From Neptuniibacter sp. (lineage in GTDB: Bacteria > Pseudomonadota > Gammaproteobacteria > Pseudomonadales > Balneatricaceae): a DNA stretch of 56,349 nt. How positions within the stretch are numbered: position 1 is the first letter of the stretch; every line of letters begins with the position of its first letter. The position numbers were made by a program, and so were the translations under genes. The notes under the pieces were generated by a model, which saw only the letters and a program-made list of their open reading frames with translations, was not told the origin of the DNA and did no database searches. The stretch spans positions 1 through 56,349 of the forward strand of contig NZ_JAAEQH010000305.1 of assembly GCF_024231755.1 (NCBI RefSeq), read 5' to 3'. Below are positions 6,276 to 16,075 of the stretch, one piece after another.

Positions 6276-8957
6276 TCACAACTTGGTTAAAGTCTTGGAG
6301 TGTAGATTTCCTGCTCGCTGTTGCATAAACATCTGAGCATCTTCAGGCGGGCAAGGGCGACTGATCAGATAACCTTGGAGAGAATCACAACCCATATCTT
6401 CTAGAATCTGGCGCTGCTCCTCTGTTTCTACCCCTTCAGCAACAACACTCATCGACAAACTCTGCCCCAGATTAACAATCGCCTTTGCGATATCACGATC
6501 ATTTGTATCGGTTGCCAGATCCATAACGAAAGAACGGTCAATTTTGAGCTTTCGGACAGGAAAACTTTTCAGGTAACTGAGAGAGGAGTAGCCCGTACCA
6601 AAATCATCAATAGACACGCTAACACCCATCAAACGGAGTTTTTCCAACACCCTTCTAGTATGTTTTGGATCCTGCATGGCCGAACTTTCGGTAATCTCAA
6701 CCTCAAGTAGATCCGGCCGGACTTTATTGCTTTCCAACGCACTAGCAATGCCGTTTTCTATAGGCATAGTGCCGAAGTTCTGCGGAGAGATATTAATCGC
6801 AACAGGCACCACTTCAAAACCCTGGCTTTCCCAACGATGGATTTGCCGGCAAGCCTCATTCAACACCCAACAACCAAGATCTGTAATCAACCCTGTTTCT
6901 TCCGCAAGAGGGATAAATTCATCCGGGAAAATTAAACCATCCTCAGGATGCTCCCAGCGAACCAATGCTTCATAAGCAAGCAACTCTCCAGTGTTCAAAT
7001 CAATCTGCGGCTGGTAATAGAGTATGAGTTGATTCTGCTTAATAGCCTCTCGAAGCTTAGCTTCAACTTCAACCCGGCGACGAGCATATTTATTATGTTT
7101 TTCATCCCAAAAGCGGTAACAGCCTTTACCACTCTCTTTAGCCAGGTACAACGCAGAATCAGCATTACGCATGGCGTCATTGATGCAATCCGCCTGTTCA
7201 GGCATCTGACATATGCCAATACTTACCCCTATATATATATCCTGGTCAGCATGATGGTAGGGTTTGGAAAGTTCGTTGATAATATTGGTTGCTACCGCCT
7301 CAACATGCACCCGGTCCCCCGGCTGAACCAGGGCAACAATAAATTCGTCCCCCCCATGCCTAGCCACAATATCGGTAGAACGCACAGTTGCTTTCAAACG
7401 CTCAGCAACGGCCACTAACAGTTCATCTCCAACAAGATGACCAAGAGAATCGTTCACATATTTGAATCGATCAAGATCCAAATACATCAGCGCTAGTGTA
7501 TTCCCATCATAGCGCAGCTTCCTTGACTCATCTTTGATCACTTCCTGGAACAGCGCACGATTAGCCAACCCCGTGAGCGGATCATGATAGGCCAACTTCT
7601 GTAATTGCTCTTCGGTTTCTTTTATATCAGTAATATCCGAGCACATGCCGACATAATTAACGATATTACCTGATGGATTTTTAATTGCACTCACATGCAA
7701 CCAATTTGCTTTCAAGCTACCATCTTTACGCCGATCCCAGATCTCTCCGGACCATTCCCCTGTCGCTCTGATTTTGCCCCACATACGGCGATAAAAGGAT
7801 GCATCATGATAGCCAGAACGGAAAACGGCTGGGGAATGGCCAATCAACTCCTCTCTACGCCATCCACTCATATCACATAAAGCCTGATTCACATCCAAAA
7901 TCGTAACCTCTGCGTCAGTGATCAGAATACCCTGCGCCGAAACCTCAAACACACGACTCGCAAGCCGTAGTTGGCTTTCAACTTCCTTCTGACTGGTAAT
8001 ATCATGCACCACCCCCAAAATACGATGCGGCTTCCCTCGTTCATCCCGCATCACTTTGCCGCGAGAAAGGAAACTACCGCAGGTGCCATCACTACGTTTT
8101 AGTTGGTGCTCAATATCAAAACTTTCATCAGCAAAGAGCAGACGCTGAATCGTCGTTTCCACACGCTCTTGCTCATTCTCTGGCACCAAGTTCAACAGCG
8201 TTTGCAAACCTTTCCCCACCTTAGCCGAGGAATAATTCAACAACGATTGAAACTCATCAGAGAGATTTAAAATGTTAGTACTCAGATCCCACTCCCAACT
8301 ACCGACATCAGCTATACGCTGTGCATCAATCAAACTTTGTCGGGAATGATTTAATTCTTCTGCTGTTCGGTAGGAAACAGTGATATCACGAAAATAGTTG
8401 ATCCGGAGGATATCTGAATCACCCGGTTGAGGCGGTGCAAACCAATCAAGGACTCTGCCACTTTTCAATTCTAGAATAGCTTCACCGTATTTATCGGGAT
8501 TGGCATGAAGGAAAGAGCGTAGTTCACAAAACGTCTCTGGGTTAATCAACTTTTCAACTAATAAACGAGATATATCAACGGAATCCATACCAAGCTTTAG
8601 TTGGTCCGCTTCAAGCTCCCATATATTGAGGTATCGTTGATTAAACTTAATTAACTTAAACTCTTTATCAAATGCAATAATCCCTTCTTCTGTAGAATCA
8701 AGCGTGACATTGAGAATTCCCAAAGCGTTCTGAAGCTGATTTTGTTGCTGTTCATTACGCTCCAGCTCTTTCTCCAGAGACTCATATCGGGCTAGGGATT
8801 CATCGGAAGACAATTTTAGAGAGCGTTCAAGTAGAGTCTGCTTTTTATCCGACTGCTCATAGGTAGCGGAGACAGCTTCCAGTAATGCCTGCATCTCACC
8901 CGATAAAGGCATATCCCCTAATAAGCGATTGACCTGACGTTTAAGCAGTTTGTGCAT
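6276..8957 (-). CDS. PAS-PAS-PAS-GGDEF-EAL c-di-GMP enzyme
   Basis: The 893-residue product has a short coiled coil (about 45-90), three PAS or PAS-like domains (about 90-205, 215-335, 340-455), a GGDEF domain (about 460-625, ARHGGDEFI) and an EAL domain (about 640-885). The EAL residues are intact: YEALVRW, NISPQNF, EITES, DDFGTGYSSL, KIDRSFV, AEGVET. Both diguanylate cyclase and phosphodiesterase sites look competent, so net direction cannot be predicted. No membrane segment is present. The ATG at 8957 overlaps the previous stop as TAATG, which indicates translational coupling. An upstream in-frame start at 9026 inside the preceding gene is therefore rejected. It is the last gene of the FIST-led operon. 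Confidence 0.92.
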   Translation of the reverse strand: MHKLLKRQVNRLLGDMPLSGEMQALLEAVSATYEQSDKKQTLLERSLKLSSDESLARYESLEKELERNEQQQNQLQNALGILNVTLDSTEEGIIAFDKEFKLIKFNQRYLNIWELEADQLKLGMDSVDISRLLVEKLINPETFCELRSFLHANPDKYGEAILELKSGRVLDWFAPPQPGDSDILRINYFRDITVSYRTAEELNHSRQSLIDAQRIADVGSWEWDLSTNILNLSDEFQSLLNYSSAKVGKGLQTLLNLVPENEQERVETTIQRLLFADESFDIEHQLKRSDGTCGSFLSRGKVMRDERGKPHRILGVVHDITSQKEVESQLRLASRVFEVSAQGILITDAEVTILDVNQALCDMSGWRREELIGHSPAVFRSGYHDASFYRRMWGKIRATGEWSGEIWDRRKDGSLKANWLHVSAIKNPSGNIVNYVGMCSDITDIKETEEQLQKLAYHDPLTGLANRALFQEVIKDESRKLRYDGNTLALMYLDLDRFKYVNDSLGHLVGDELLVAVAERLKATVRSTDIVARHGGDEFIVALVQPGDRVHVEAVATNIINELSKPYHHADQDIYIGVSIGICQMPEQADCINDAMRNADSALYLAKESGKGCYRFWDEKHNKYARRRVEVEAKLREAIKQNQLILYYQPQIDLNTGELLAYEALVRWEHPEDGLIFPDEFIPLAEETGLITDLGCWVLNEACRQIHRWESQGFEVVPVAINISPQNFGTMPIENGIASALESNKVRPDLLEVEITESSAMQDPKHTRRVLEKLRLMGVSVSIDDFGTGYSSLSYLKSFPVRKLKIDRSFVMDLATDTNDRDIAKAIVNLGQSLSMSVVAEGVETEEQRQILEDMGCDSLQGYLISRPCPPEDAQMFMQQRAGNLHSKTLTKL

Positions 8958-11311
8958 TAATCTTTCATCCCAGACGTTTCCGGCGTTACCAACGACTCTT
9001 CGTAAAGCTCTTTCTGCTGCAGGCAAAACTCAGAAAAACACTCCACAGATAATGGCCGGCTAAAGAAATAACCCTGAATTTCATCACATTCATGCGCTCG
9101 CAGATACTCAAGTTGAGCTTCTGTTTCTACACCTTCTCCAACCACATCCAAATTTAGCAAGTGCCCTAGCGACAACACTGTATCAACAATTGCCTCATCA
9201 CTGGAATCTACACCAATATTGGCAACGAAACTCTGATCAATTTTTACCACGTCCACAGGAAAGCGTTTTAAGTAATTCAACGATGAATAGCCTGTACCAA
9301 AGTCATCAATCGCGATACGGATCCCTTTCTGCTTTAAAGCCTGCAACGATCGAATTGAGTACTCAACGCCCTCCATCAAGGTATTCTCAGTAATTTCAAT
9401 CTCAAGATTATTTGCAGATAGCCCAGTTTGTTGCAAGATTCTCTCTATAGTTTCTATTGGATCACCATAATGGAACTGTGCAGGAGACAAGTTAACCGCT
9501 AGGGTAAGGTCCTCTAACCCCTGCTTCTGCCAAGCTACCGCCTGGCGACAAGCCGTTTCTATCACCCAGTTTCCAACCTGACTGATCAAACCACTCTGCT
9601 CCGCAACAGGAATAAAAGTGGCCGGGCTTATCAGACCTTTTGTTGGGTGACGCCAACGCACCAGTGCTTCCATTCCGACAACCCTGTTTTGTTGTAGATT
9701 AAACCGAGGTTGATACTGCAAAAACAGCTGCCCTGCACCTAGCGCATGTCGCAGCTCATGCTCAATTTCCTTACGTTCCTGAACCCACTGATTCATCTCC
9801 TCCTGATAGAAGGCATAACGGCTACGACGACTGACTTTCTGCTTCGCCTTATACATTGCAAGATCAGCATTGCGCAGCAAGATATCAACATCACGGCCAT
9901 CACGAGGAAAACAGGTAAGCCCAATACTGACCCCAGAGTGAATTTCATTGCCATCTATCTGGAAAGGCTGGGTGATTGTCTGAATCACCAACTCAGCCAA
10001 CAATGATGGATCATCACTGTCTTTTTTCATCGGCATCACTATCGCGAATTCATCACCACCAAGACGGGCAAAAATCCCACCCATTGGATAGATATTGTTG
10101 ATTCGACTGGTTATAGCCTGAAGTAAGCGATCACCAACAGGATGTCCTAGCGTATCGTTTATATCTTTAAAATCATCAAGATCCATAAACAATAGAGCCA
10201 ACGAATGATTCAGATTAGCCGCTTCATTCAACATAGCGCTGAAACGTTCATTAAACAGGTTACGATTTGCAATGCCTGTTAGCGCATCATGAGTCGCAAT
10301 ATAGCGGACCTGATTTTCGTTGGTTTTCTGCTCACTGATATCAGTAAAGGTAGCTACAAATCCACCATTAGGCATAGGCGAGCACTGGACATCCACCACC
10401 TTCTCCGCAGAGAAGGTCCGTTCATAATTGACAAGCTTACCCTCACTAAACAGGCGTTCACTTTGCTTAGCATCCAGAGCAAGAAAGTTCTCATCAACAT
10501 CTCGGATATAGCTTAGAGGGACATTACCCTGAGCGATTGAAATAGGAAGCTCCATCAACTCAGTAAAGCGTTGATTACATGCGACCAGCAATTCATTATG
10601 ATCAAATACGGCAACGCCCTGTTGAATACTGTCCAAAGAGGATTGCAGCAACAGTGATTTCTCAGCCAACTCCTGTTGATGCTTTTCCTCTTCCCTCTGT
10701 TTCAGTTCAGTCACATCCGTGTAGATTCCTACAGTGCAACCGTCCTCCGTTTTACGCTCCCTGACCTGGACACAAGTGCCATCTCTAAAATGGTATTCAA
10801 ATGTTCCGGTTCCCTCTTGATGCTGGCGGATTCGTGCTTCCGGCCAATCAAAGTTGTTACTCAATGACAGGCCTCGCCGGGTAGTTTCAGACACCAAATC
10901 GGAGAAAAAACTTCCCAATAAATCTTCAAGAGGGCGATCATCAAACCCCCACATCTGACGATAACTGCTATTACAAACCGTCAAACGATCTTCAGGATCA
11001 AATAAGGCAAAGCCCTCAGAGATATTTTCTACTGCATCGTTCAAACGCTGAATAGCTCCTTCCAGCGCCTGTTGACTCCTTCGCAGCTTGCGATTAGTAC
11101 CACCTAACTCGACTAGAGCCTTATTGAGCTCTTCAGTTCGTTGATTAACCTTTTGCTCCAACACCACCGCAGACTGAAACAACGCATAGTCGGAACCCTG
11201 CGACTCCATGCTCTGCTCCACTCTTTTCATCAACACATTAATGACTTTGTGAAGACGCTCAATCTCCTCCTCAGGAGGTAATGCTGAAGGTAAGATTGCT
11301 TTATCAGCCAT
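8957..11311 (-). CDS. PAS-PAS-GGDEF-EAL c-di-GMP enzyme
   Basis: The 784-residue product starts with a coiled coil (about 20-95). Two PAS-like domains follow (about 95-210 and 225-330), then GGDEF (about 335-505, ARLGGDEFA) and EAL (about 515-765: MEALVRW, NLSPAQF, EITENT, DDFGTGYSSL, KIDQSFV, GEGVET). Both catalytic sites appear intact. The chosen ATG at 11311 lies eight bases behind GGAGGTGAGC and overlaps the FIST stop by eight bases. The longer in-frame start at 11335 lacks a ribosome site. It sits between the FIST sensor and a second GGDEF-EAL gene, so it is the most likely direct target of the FIST protein. Confidence 0.92.
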   Translation of the reverse strand: MADKAILPSALPPEEEIERLHKVINVLMKRVEQSMESQGSDYALFQSAVVLEQKVNQRTEELNKALVELGGTNRKLRRSQQALEGAIQRLNDAVENISEGFALFDPEDRLTVCNSSYRQMWGFDDRPLEDLLGSFFSDLVSETTRRGLSLSNNFDWPEARIRQHQEGTGTFEYHFRDGTCVQVRERKTEDGCTVGIYTDVTELKQREEEKHQQELAEKSLLLQSSLDSIQQGVAVFDHNELLVACNQRFTELMELPISIAQGNVPLSYIRDVDENFLALDAKQSERLFSEGKLVNYERTFSAEKVVDVQCSPMPNGGFVATFTDISEQKTNENQVRYIATHDALTGIANRNLFNERFSAMLNEAANLNHSLALLFMDLDDFKDINDTLGHPVGDRLLQAITSRINNIYPMGGIFARLGGDEFAIVMPMKKDSDDPSLLAELVIQTITQPFQIDGNEIHSGVSIGLTCFPRDGRDVDILLRNADLAMYKAKQKVSRRSRYAFYQEEMNQWVQERKEIEHELRHALGAGQLFLQYQPRFNLQQNRVVGMEALVRWRHPTKGLISPATFIPVAEQSGLISQVGNWVIETACRQAVAWQKQGLEDLTLAVNLSPAQFHYGDPIETIERILQQTGLSANNLEIEITENTLMEGVEYSIRSLQALKQKGIRIAIDDFGTGYSSLNYLKRFPVDVVKIDQSFVANIGVDSSDEAIVDTVLSLGHLLNLDVVGEGVETEAQLEYLRAHECDEIQGYFFSRPLSVECFSEFCLQQKELYEESLVTPETSGMKD

Positions 11312-12455
11312 GCTCACCTCCATGGCCGGAACCAAAAGCGATTCCTGTTAACGTCTGGTTTACATGGGTAGCGTTGTACTGCTCGCCGTAGCTGTTAAAA
11401 CCGGTAAAGTGATGTTGGCAGAGCACCTCTGATGCATCTTGTAGCTTCCCTGTATTTTTCAATTCCAGGTAACGAAAAATACAATCGAAACCCAATGTAA
11501 GCTCCACACGCCCTAAACATTCCTCCAAACGTTGAAACTCCTGTTGCAAATTTTCAATAATGTTTTCTGCTACAGCAATATTCAAAACAATTCCATCATC
11601 AATGGCGCAGAAGAAAACAAGGCTATTATCACTTCCTATCTGCTGGATTGATCGAATAAAAGAGGAATCACCAATTTTCACCAATACCGGATGGGCAGCA
11701 AAAATCTCAGGGGTCAGTTCTGTAACATCTACTCCAACATGGCGAGCATACTCTTCTGCTGCGGGCAAACCATTCAGTTCTTTCACCATACGCTTTTCAG
11801 GAACAGAGTCCGTCACTACTAAGCGAGCCTCTGTGGCTTTAAAATGCTGAATCATAAACGGGGAAAAAGGTAAGGCTGTATAACCTAGCACCACAACTGC
11901 GGCATTGTTGTGAAACTTCCCCTGATAATAAACATGGGTACTTTCTAGCTTCAGATTATCACCTGCCGAACCTCCGAGCAGAGCAACACCATTTAATGCA
12001 GAGGCTAACATCTGGGTAAAATTTTCTTCGCGTTGACACAATCCATCAATCAATTGAAACGCAAACATCTGCTCTGAATTGATCGCACTGTTCTGCTTAA
12101 CCTCCAGCTCAGTTCGCAGTTGAGCAACTACAGCATCCGCTTTATGGTACGAAAACGTCGTTACTTCGGGGATAAGCGCTGTCGAAAATTCAAAAGCCTC
12201 ATTACTAAAACTACAAGCGACAAGTGCTTGCTGTTGATATCCCTGGCGCCCAATACAACCCGATGTTGTACATCCTACTACCGGGATATCCGCGAATTTA
12301 GACTGAATACTCTCCGCCAAAGTAGAGAGGGCGTAATTACCAGAACAAAAAATTATAACCAGCGAGGTCTGCTCCTGAATTACAGCATCATAAATCTGTT
12401 CAACAGCATTAGAAGGGTCGCTTAACGAGGAACTACCAGAGCGCATCTGCACCAT
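11304..12455 (-). CDS. FIST-domain sensor, NosP-like
   Basis: The 383-residue protein consists of FIST_N (about 30-215; e.g. VVGCTTSGCIG, LLGGSAGDN) followed by FIST_C (about 220-370; e.g. VKIGDSSFIRSI, GFDCIFRYLEL, GFNSYGEQ). There is no signal peptide or transmembrane segment. FIST proteins are signal-input modules. Those encoded next to histidine kinases or GGDEF/EAL enzymes include the haem-binding nitric oxide sensor NosP, and this gene heads such an operon. Whether it binds haem is unproven, and I could not assign the ligand residue. The start is an ATG with GGGGA about nine bases upstream. Control of the two downstream c-di-GMP enzymes is the natural inference. Confidence 0.85.
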   Translation of the reverse strand: MVQMRSGSSSLSDPSNAVEQIYDAVIQEQTSLVIIFCSGNYALSTLAESIQSKFADIPVVGCTTSGCIGRQGYQQQALVACSFSNEAFEFSTALIPEVTTFSYHKADAVVAQLRTELEVKQNSAINSEQMFAFQLIDGLCQREENFTQMLASALNGVALLGGSAGDNLKLESTHVYYQGKFHNNAAVVVLGYTALPFSPFMIQHFKATEARLVVTDSVPEKRMVKELNGLPAAEEYARHVGVDVTELTPEIFAAHPVLVKIGDSSFIRSIQQIGSDNSLVFFCAIDDGIVLNIAVAENIIENLQQEFQRLEECLGRVELTLGFDCIFRYLELKNTGKLQDASEVLCQHHFTGFNSYGEQYNATHVNQTLTGIAFGSGHGGEHG

Positions 12456-12854
12456 TAAAAATCATCCCCAGAGGCTTCTTTGACTACAAACTTCCAGCAA
12501 TAAAGCCTGAAGAAACTCCTTTCTCTATCAGAATAAACACACTGGCGTTAAATGATGAGAAAAGTATAGACCACAATTCTGGTATAAGTAGTGTTAAGAG
12601 TTTAAATTTTCTTTTTAAAAAACAGATAGATGGACGTTATATTTTTAATACATTTAAAAAAAACAGTCGTAACCAGATAGCAATGAAGGCAAAGCTATTT
12701 GCGAACTTATCTTTAAATCAACAATTGTAAAAATGCGGCTGACTTCAACATATCAGAGCAATTAGTGCTACATTACGATAGATTCCTGCACTATTCTCAT
12801 AATAACAAGACCAGAGATTTACCAGTTCCACACTGGGTTTAAGGAGCTAGCTCA
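12456..12854. promoter_or_regulatory. Divergent promoter region, FIST operon / chemoreceptor
   Basis: This is 399 bp of AT-rich DNA between two divergent start codons, with no ORF of note. The centre (12590-12670) is dominated by A/T runs. Near the plus-strand gene, CCAGT/ACTGG (12822-12836) can form a small hairpin just ahead of AAGGAGCT. No convincing sigma-28 or sigma-54 site was seen. Confidence 0.5.
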
Positions 12855-14414
12855 ATGAAAAAGATGCCGGTAACCGACCGCGAGGTCGTCCTACCTGAAG
12901 GACAACGCATCATCTCCACAACAGACCTAAAAGGGCGTATCACATACGTAAATCAGGTTTTCTGTGATATTGCAGGTTTTACAGAAGAGGAACTCATAGG
13001 GAAGGCCCATAATATTGTCCGCCACCCAGATGTTCCTCCCGCTGCCTTTGCCAACCTCTGGGACTCTCTAAAAAACGACCAGGCTTGGCGCGGCATTGTA
13101 AAAAACCGTTGTAAGAATGGTGATCACTACTGGGTAGATGCCTACGTAACCCCTCTATATGAAAACGGCCAGAAAGTAGGCTACCAATCGGTTCGCTTTA
13201 AACCATCAAAAGAACAAGTAGCCAAAGCTGAAGTTATCTATGCAGTAGCTAACGCGGGTAAAGCAGGCAAAGCCCTTAAGCTGAAATCCACCAGCAATCA
13301 AACATTGATGCTCTTTGCTATTGTCAGCTTACTAACACTGGTTGGCTCTTGGTTTGCGGGTGCTAGTTTGCCTGTATTGGGTGTCGTTGCTCTGTCACAA
13401 CTGCTTCTAGCGGGTGTTGTGCACCGCTTTATCAGCCCGGTCAGAAAGCTCTGTGAGACTTCTCGCAAACGTTTCAGTAATCCATTAATTCAATTGATGT
13501 ATAGCTCCCGTCAGGATGAACTTGGTGAAATTGAACTGGCCCTACAGATGAATGAAGCACGCAATACAACGGTGCTTACACGACTGGGGGATGTCAGCCA
13601 CACTATCGATCAAGCGATTAACATCACCGATAACGCAATCCAGCGAACTAATACCGGGATTAGTCAACAGGATCGAGAGAGCGATATGGTTGCTGCGGCT
13701 GTCCATGAGATGGCATGCGCATCTCAAGAGATAGCGCAGAATACCAGCAGTATGTCATCCGCAGGTCAGGACGCTCTTCATACAACCGAAGAGGGGCGTG
13801 AAGCTCTACAAAATACTGTTCAACATATTCGTGACCTCTCAAATGAAGTCGTCCATGCCTCTGAAGCTACGCAGGAGCTGAAGCAACATACTGACACCAT
13901 CGGAAATGTAGTCACGGTTATCAACGAAATTGCGGAACAGACTAACCTTCTGGCATTGAATGCTGCTATTGAAGCCGCACGCGCAGGTGAGACAGGGCGT
14001 GGGTTTGCAGTTGTAGCAGATGAAGTCAGAACCCTCGCAACCCGAACCCAGAATTCCACTCAGGAGATTGAAGCCTCAATCGATCGGGTTCAGTCTGCAG
14101 TAGAGCACACCGTCAAAATTATGGATCAGAGTCGTACCCACGCTGAGCAAAGTGTAGAGGTAGCAAACGTTGCCGATGAAGCGTTCAAAAATGTACAAAC
14201 CTCAATCGACAATATTTCCGAGCGTTGTGTTCAGATAGCAAGTGCTTCAGAAGAGCAATCATCCGTTGTCGAAGAGATTCAACAAAATATTGTCTCAATA
14301 CGCGATCTTGCTCATCAGAATAGCGAAGCCTCCGATGAAACCGCCGCGGCCAGCCGAGAGTTACATGATCTGGTCAAACAGCTAGATTCTATGGTTGCTG
14401 CTTTTGACCGATAG
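12855..14414 (+). CDS. Aer-like methyl-accepting chemotaxis protein (PAS sensor)
   Basis: The 519-residue chemoreceptor has an N-terminal cytoplasmic PAS domain (about 18-118; [53 protein letters not shown]), the arrangement of the aerotaxis receptor Aer. A hydrophobic double segment (about 150-195) anchors it to the membrane without a periplasmic domain. The signalling helical hairpin tip [24 protein letters not shown] is well conserved and should contact CheA/CheW. There is no C-terminal CheR/CheB pentapeptide. The start has AAGGAGCT nine bases upstream. FAD binding, and hence redox sensing, is expected for Aer-type PAS domains but not shown. It is divergent from the FIST c-di-GMP operon. 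Confidence 0.92.
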   Translation: MKKMPVTDREVVLPEGQRIISTTDLKGRITYVNQVFCDIAGFTEEELIGKAHNIVRHPDVPPAAFANLWDSLKNDQAWRGIVKNRCKNGDHYWVDAYVTPLYENGQKVGYQSVRFKPSKEQVAKAEVIYAVANAGKAGKALKLKSTSNQTLMLFAIVSLLTLVGSWFAGASLPVLGVVALSQLLLAGVVHRFISPVRKLCETSRKRFSNPLIQLMYSSRQDELGEIELALQMNEARNTTVLTRLGDVSHTIDQAINITDNAIQRTNTGISQQDRESDMVAAAVHEMACASQEIAQNTSSMSSAGQDALHTTEEGREALQNTVQHIRDLSNEVVHASEATQELKQHTDTIGNVVTVINEIAEQTNLLALNAAIEAARAGETGRGFAVVADEVRTLATRTQNSTQEIEASIDRVQSAVEHTVKIMDQSRTHAEQSVEVANVADEAFKNVQTSIDNISERCVQIASASEEQSSVVEEIQQNIVSIRDLAHQNSEASDETAAASRELHDLVKQLDSMVAAFDR

Positions 14415-14441
14415 CTAGTTATTTGTCTACAGGGGTATGAA

Positions 14442-14873
14442 ATGAGCTATAAGGGAAGCTGCTTATGCGGAAGTGTCTGCTATGAAATAAGTGAAGACAT
14501 TATCTCATTTCAATACTGCTATTGTTCGCGCTGCCGCAGGTCAACCGGTAGTGCCCACGCCAGCAATCTGATTATTGCCCCTGATCAGTTTCAGTGGACA
14601 AAAGGCAGTAATCTGGTTGGCCGCTTCGAGCCCAAAGATGCCAAACACTTTGCAACGGGGTTCTGTAAAAACTGCGGATCAAACCTACCCTGGCTCACCC
14701 AATCGGGGCAAGCAATGATCATTCCGGCCGGTACTCTGGATGAGAGTTTCAACAATACCCCCGAAAGGAATATCTTCTGGGGTAATAAAGCCCCCTGGTA
14801 CCAGCTCCCCACTACACTAGACACCTTTGAGAGCGTTCCCGGTAAAAGCGACGCCTGCAGATTAGATGATTAA
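14442..14873 (+). CDS. GFA-family zinc-binding protein
   Basis: The 143-residue protein has the GFA (glutathione-dependent formaldehyde-activating) fold cysteine pattern: C-x-C-G near the N-terminus (CLCGS), CYCSRCRR near residue 26, and CKNCG near residue 72. These bind structural and catalytic zinc in the family. Most stand-alone GFA proteins have no known substrate, and no formaldehyde dehydrogenase gene is nearby. The start is 28 bases after the chemoreceptor stop with AGGGG upstream, so it may be co-transcribed with it. Confidence 0.85.
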   Translation: MSYKGSCLCGSVCYEISEDIISFQYCYCSRCRRSTGSAHASNLIIAPDQFQWTKGSNLVGRFEPKDAKHFATGFCKNCGSNLPWLTQSGQAMIIPAGTLDESFNNTPERNIFWGNKAPWYQLPTTLDTFESVPGKSDACRLDD

Positions 14874-14875
14874 AT

Positions 14876-14896
14876 AGACCGCACTCACTGCGGTCT
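14876..14896. terminator. Hairpin between convergent GFA and flavin reductase genes
   Basis: An 8-bp perfect stem AGACCGCA/TGCGGTCT with a five-base loop lies at the convergent 3' ends. Neither side has a strong T-run, so terminator activity is plausible but not certain. Confidence 0.45.
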
Positions 14897-15502
14897 TGGT
14901 ACAGCGAGAATATCTCCAGCCAACTGATACTCAATCCCACCCAGACGGGACAGCGCGGCTACAGCCCCGGCATCAATTTTCATACGCCCCTTCTCATCCT
15001 CCGATACAACAGCATCATCTATCCAGATTCTTTCAATCTCGCCAAAGATAAGGTGCTGATTGTTATTGCCGATATCCTGTTGCTGATACAGGCTGCAGGC
15101 CAGCGCAATCTGTGGCCCTTCAACTCTTGGTAGTGAGAATCCCTCAAACTCAGTGGTAGCCAAACCACAATGTTCAATCTCTGACTCCCCATGGGCGAGA
15201 GAAGCAGCGCTCTGTGTCACTTCGTTAGCCAAATCAGATCCCGCAATATGAATGACAAACTCCTTTTTCTGCATAATGTTGCGGTAAGTATCCTTCTCAC
15301 TGCCATCAGGCTTTGCTGGACCAATAGAGATCATAATCACCGGGGGATCACTACAGACTGCAGAAAAATAGGAGAACGGTGCCAGATTCAAACTACCGGA
15401 ATCATTTTCCGATAACACCCAAGCCACTGGACGAGGAATCACCACCTGCGTCAAGGTATGGTAAGCCTGCAATTTACTCATTTCAGACATCTGTAAAATC
15501 AA
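14885..15502 (-). CDS. Flavin reductase-like (split-barrel FMN-binding) protein
   Basis: The roughly 205-residue protein belongs to the flavin-reductase-like split barrel group: RPVAWVLSEND near residue 23, NLAPFSYFSAVCSDPP (FMN-contact stretch) at about 37-52, and HLIFGEIERIWID. Such proteins bind FMN and reduce it with NAD(P)H, or act in small-molecule redox reactions. The partner monooxygenase, if any, is not here. Start choice is uncertain. A TTG at 15502 has GAGGA well placed upstream, while the ATG at 15490 has none. Its 3' end overlaps the hairpin shared with the GFA gene. Confidence 0.8.
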   Translation of the reverse strand: MILQMSEMSKLQAYHTLTQVVIPRPVAWVLSENDSGSLNLAPFSYFSAVCSDPPVIMISIGPAKPDGSEKDTYRNIMQKKEFVIHIAGSDLANEVTQSAASLAHGESEIEHCGLATTEFEGFSLPRVEGPQIALACSLYQQQDIGNNNQHLIFGEIERIWIDDAVVSEDEKGRMKIDAGAVAALSRLGGIEYQLAGDILAVPRPQ

Positions 15503-15519
15503 AATTTTATCCTCAGAAA

Positions 15520-15553
15520 TAAAAAAGCCGCACTCTAACCAGAGTACGGCTTT
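15520..15553 (-). terminator. Terminator of ilvIH
   Basis: A 10-bp stem with one mismatch (GCCGCACTCT/AGAGTACGGC, 15527-15550) and loop AACC is followed on the minus strand by a run of T (15526-15520). It ends the ilvIH transcript. Confidence 0.85.
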
Positions 15554-15578
15554 GTATACATACAGGCAACGCTGGTAT

Positions 15579-16073
15579 TTACAGCGCTAATACCTTCTCG
15601 CCACGAGCAATACCGGAAACACCGGAACGTACAACTTCCATAATGTTAGCCGTACCCAGCGCTTCGATAAATGCATCAAGCTTGCTGCTGGCACCAACCA
15701 ACTGAACAGTGAAAGTGTTTGGCGTTACATCGATGATCGTACCGCGGAAAATATCAGCAGTACGCTTGATCTCTGCACGCACTGTACCGTTATTCGCCTT
15801 CATCTTGATCATCATCAGTTCACGCTCAAGGTGCTCACCTTCAGTCAGGTCAACAACCTTAACCACGTCGATCAACTTATTCAGCTGTTTTGTGATCTGC
15901 TCAACAACACGATCATCACCAACCGTAGTGACTGTAAGACGGGACAGTGTCTCATCTTCAGTTGGTGCCACAGTCAGAGACTCGATATTGAAGTTACGCT
16001 GCGAGAACAAACCAACCACACGAGACAGTGCGCCCGGCTCGTTTTCCATCAATACAGAAATAATATGACGCAT
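15579..16073 (-). CDS. ilvH: Acetolactate synthase small (regulatory) subunit
   Basis: The 164-residue product begins MRHIISVLMENEPGALSRVVGLFSQRNFNIESL, the N-terminal ACT domain that binds valine. The C-terminal half (about 80-164) is the second ACT-like domain. It activates the large subunit and confers valine feedback inhibition. The ATG at 16073 follows the ilvI stop by two bases and has GGAGAG upstream. A longer ORF starting inside ilvI is rejected. Length matches E. coli IlvH (163). Confidence 0.96.
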   Translation of the reverse strand: MRHIISVLMENEPGALSRVVGLFSQRNFNIESLTVAPTEDETLSRLTVTTVGDDRVVEQITKQLNKLIDVVKVVDLTEGEHLERELMMIKMKANNGTVRAEIKRTADIFRGTIIDVTPNTFTVQLVGASSKLDAFIEALGTANIMEVVRSGVSGIARGEKVLAL

Positions 16074-16075
16074 GA

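Noticed and set aside
8957..9026. N-terminal extension of the 893-residue GGDEF-EAL protein
   Set aside because: It lies wholly inside the preceding gene; TAATG overlap at 8957 is the typical coupled start.
12590..12670. Phase-variable A/T tracts upstream of the FIST operon
   Set aside because: Runs are short and mixed (at most 7-8 identical bases); no long homopolymer.
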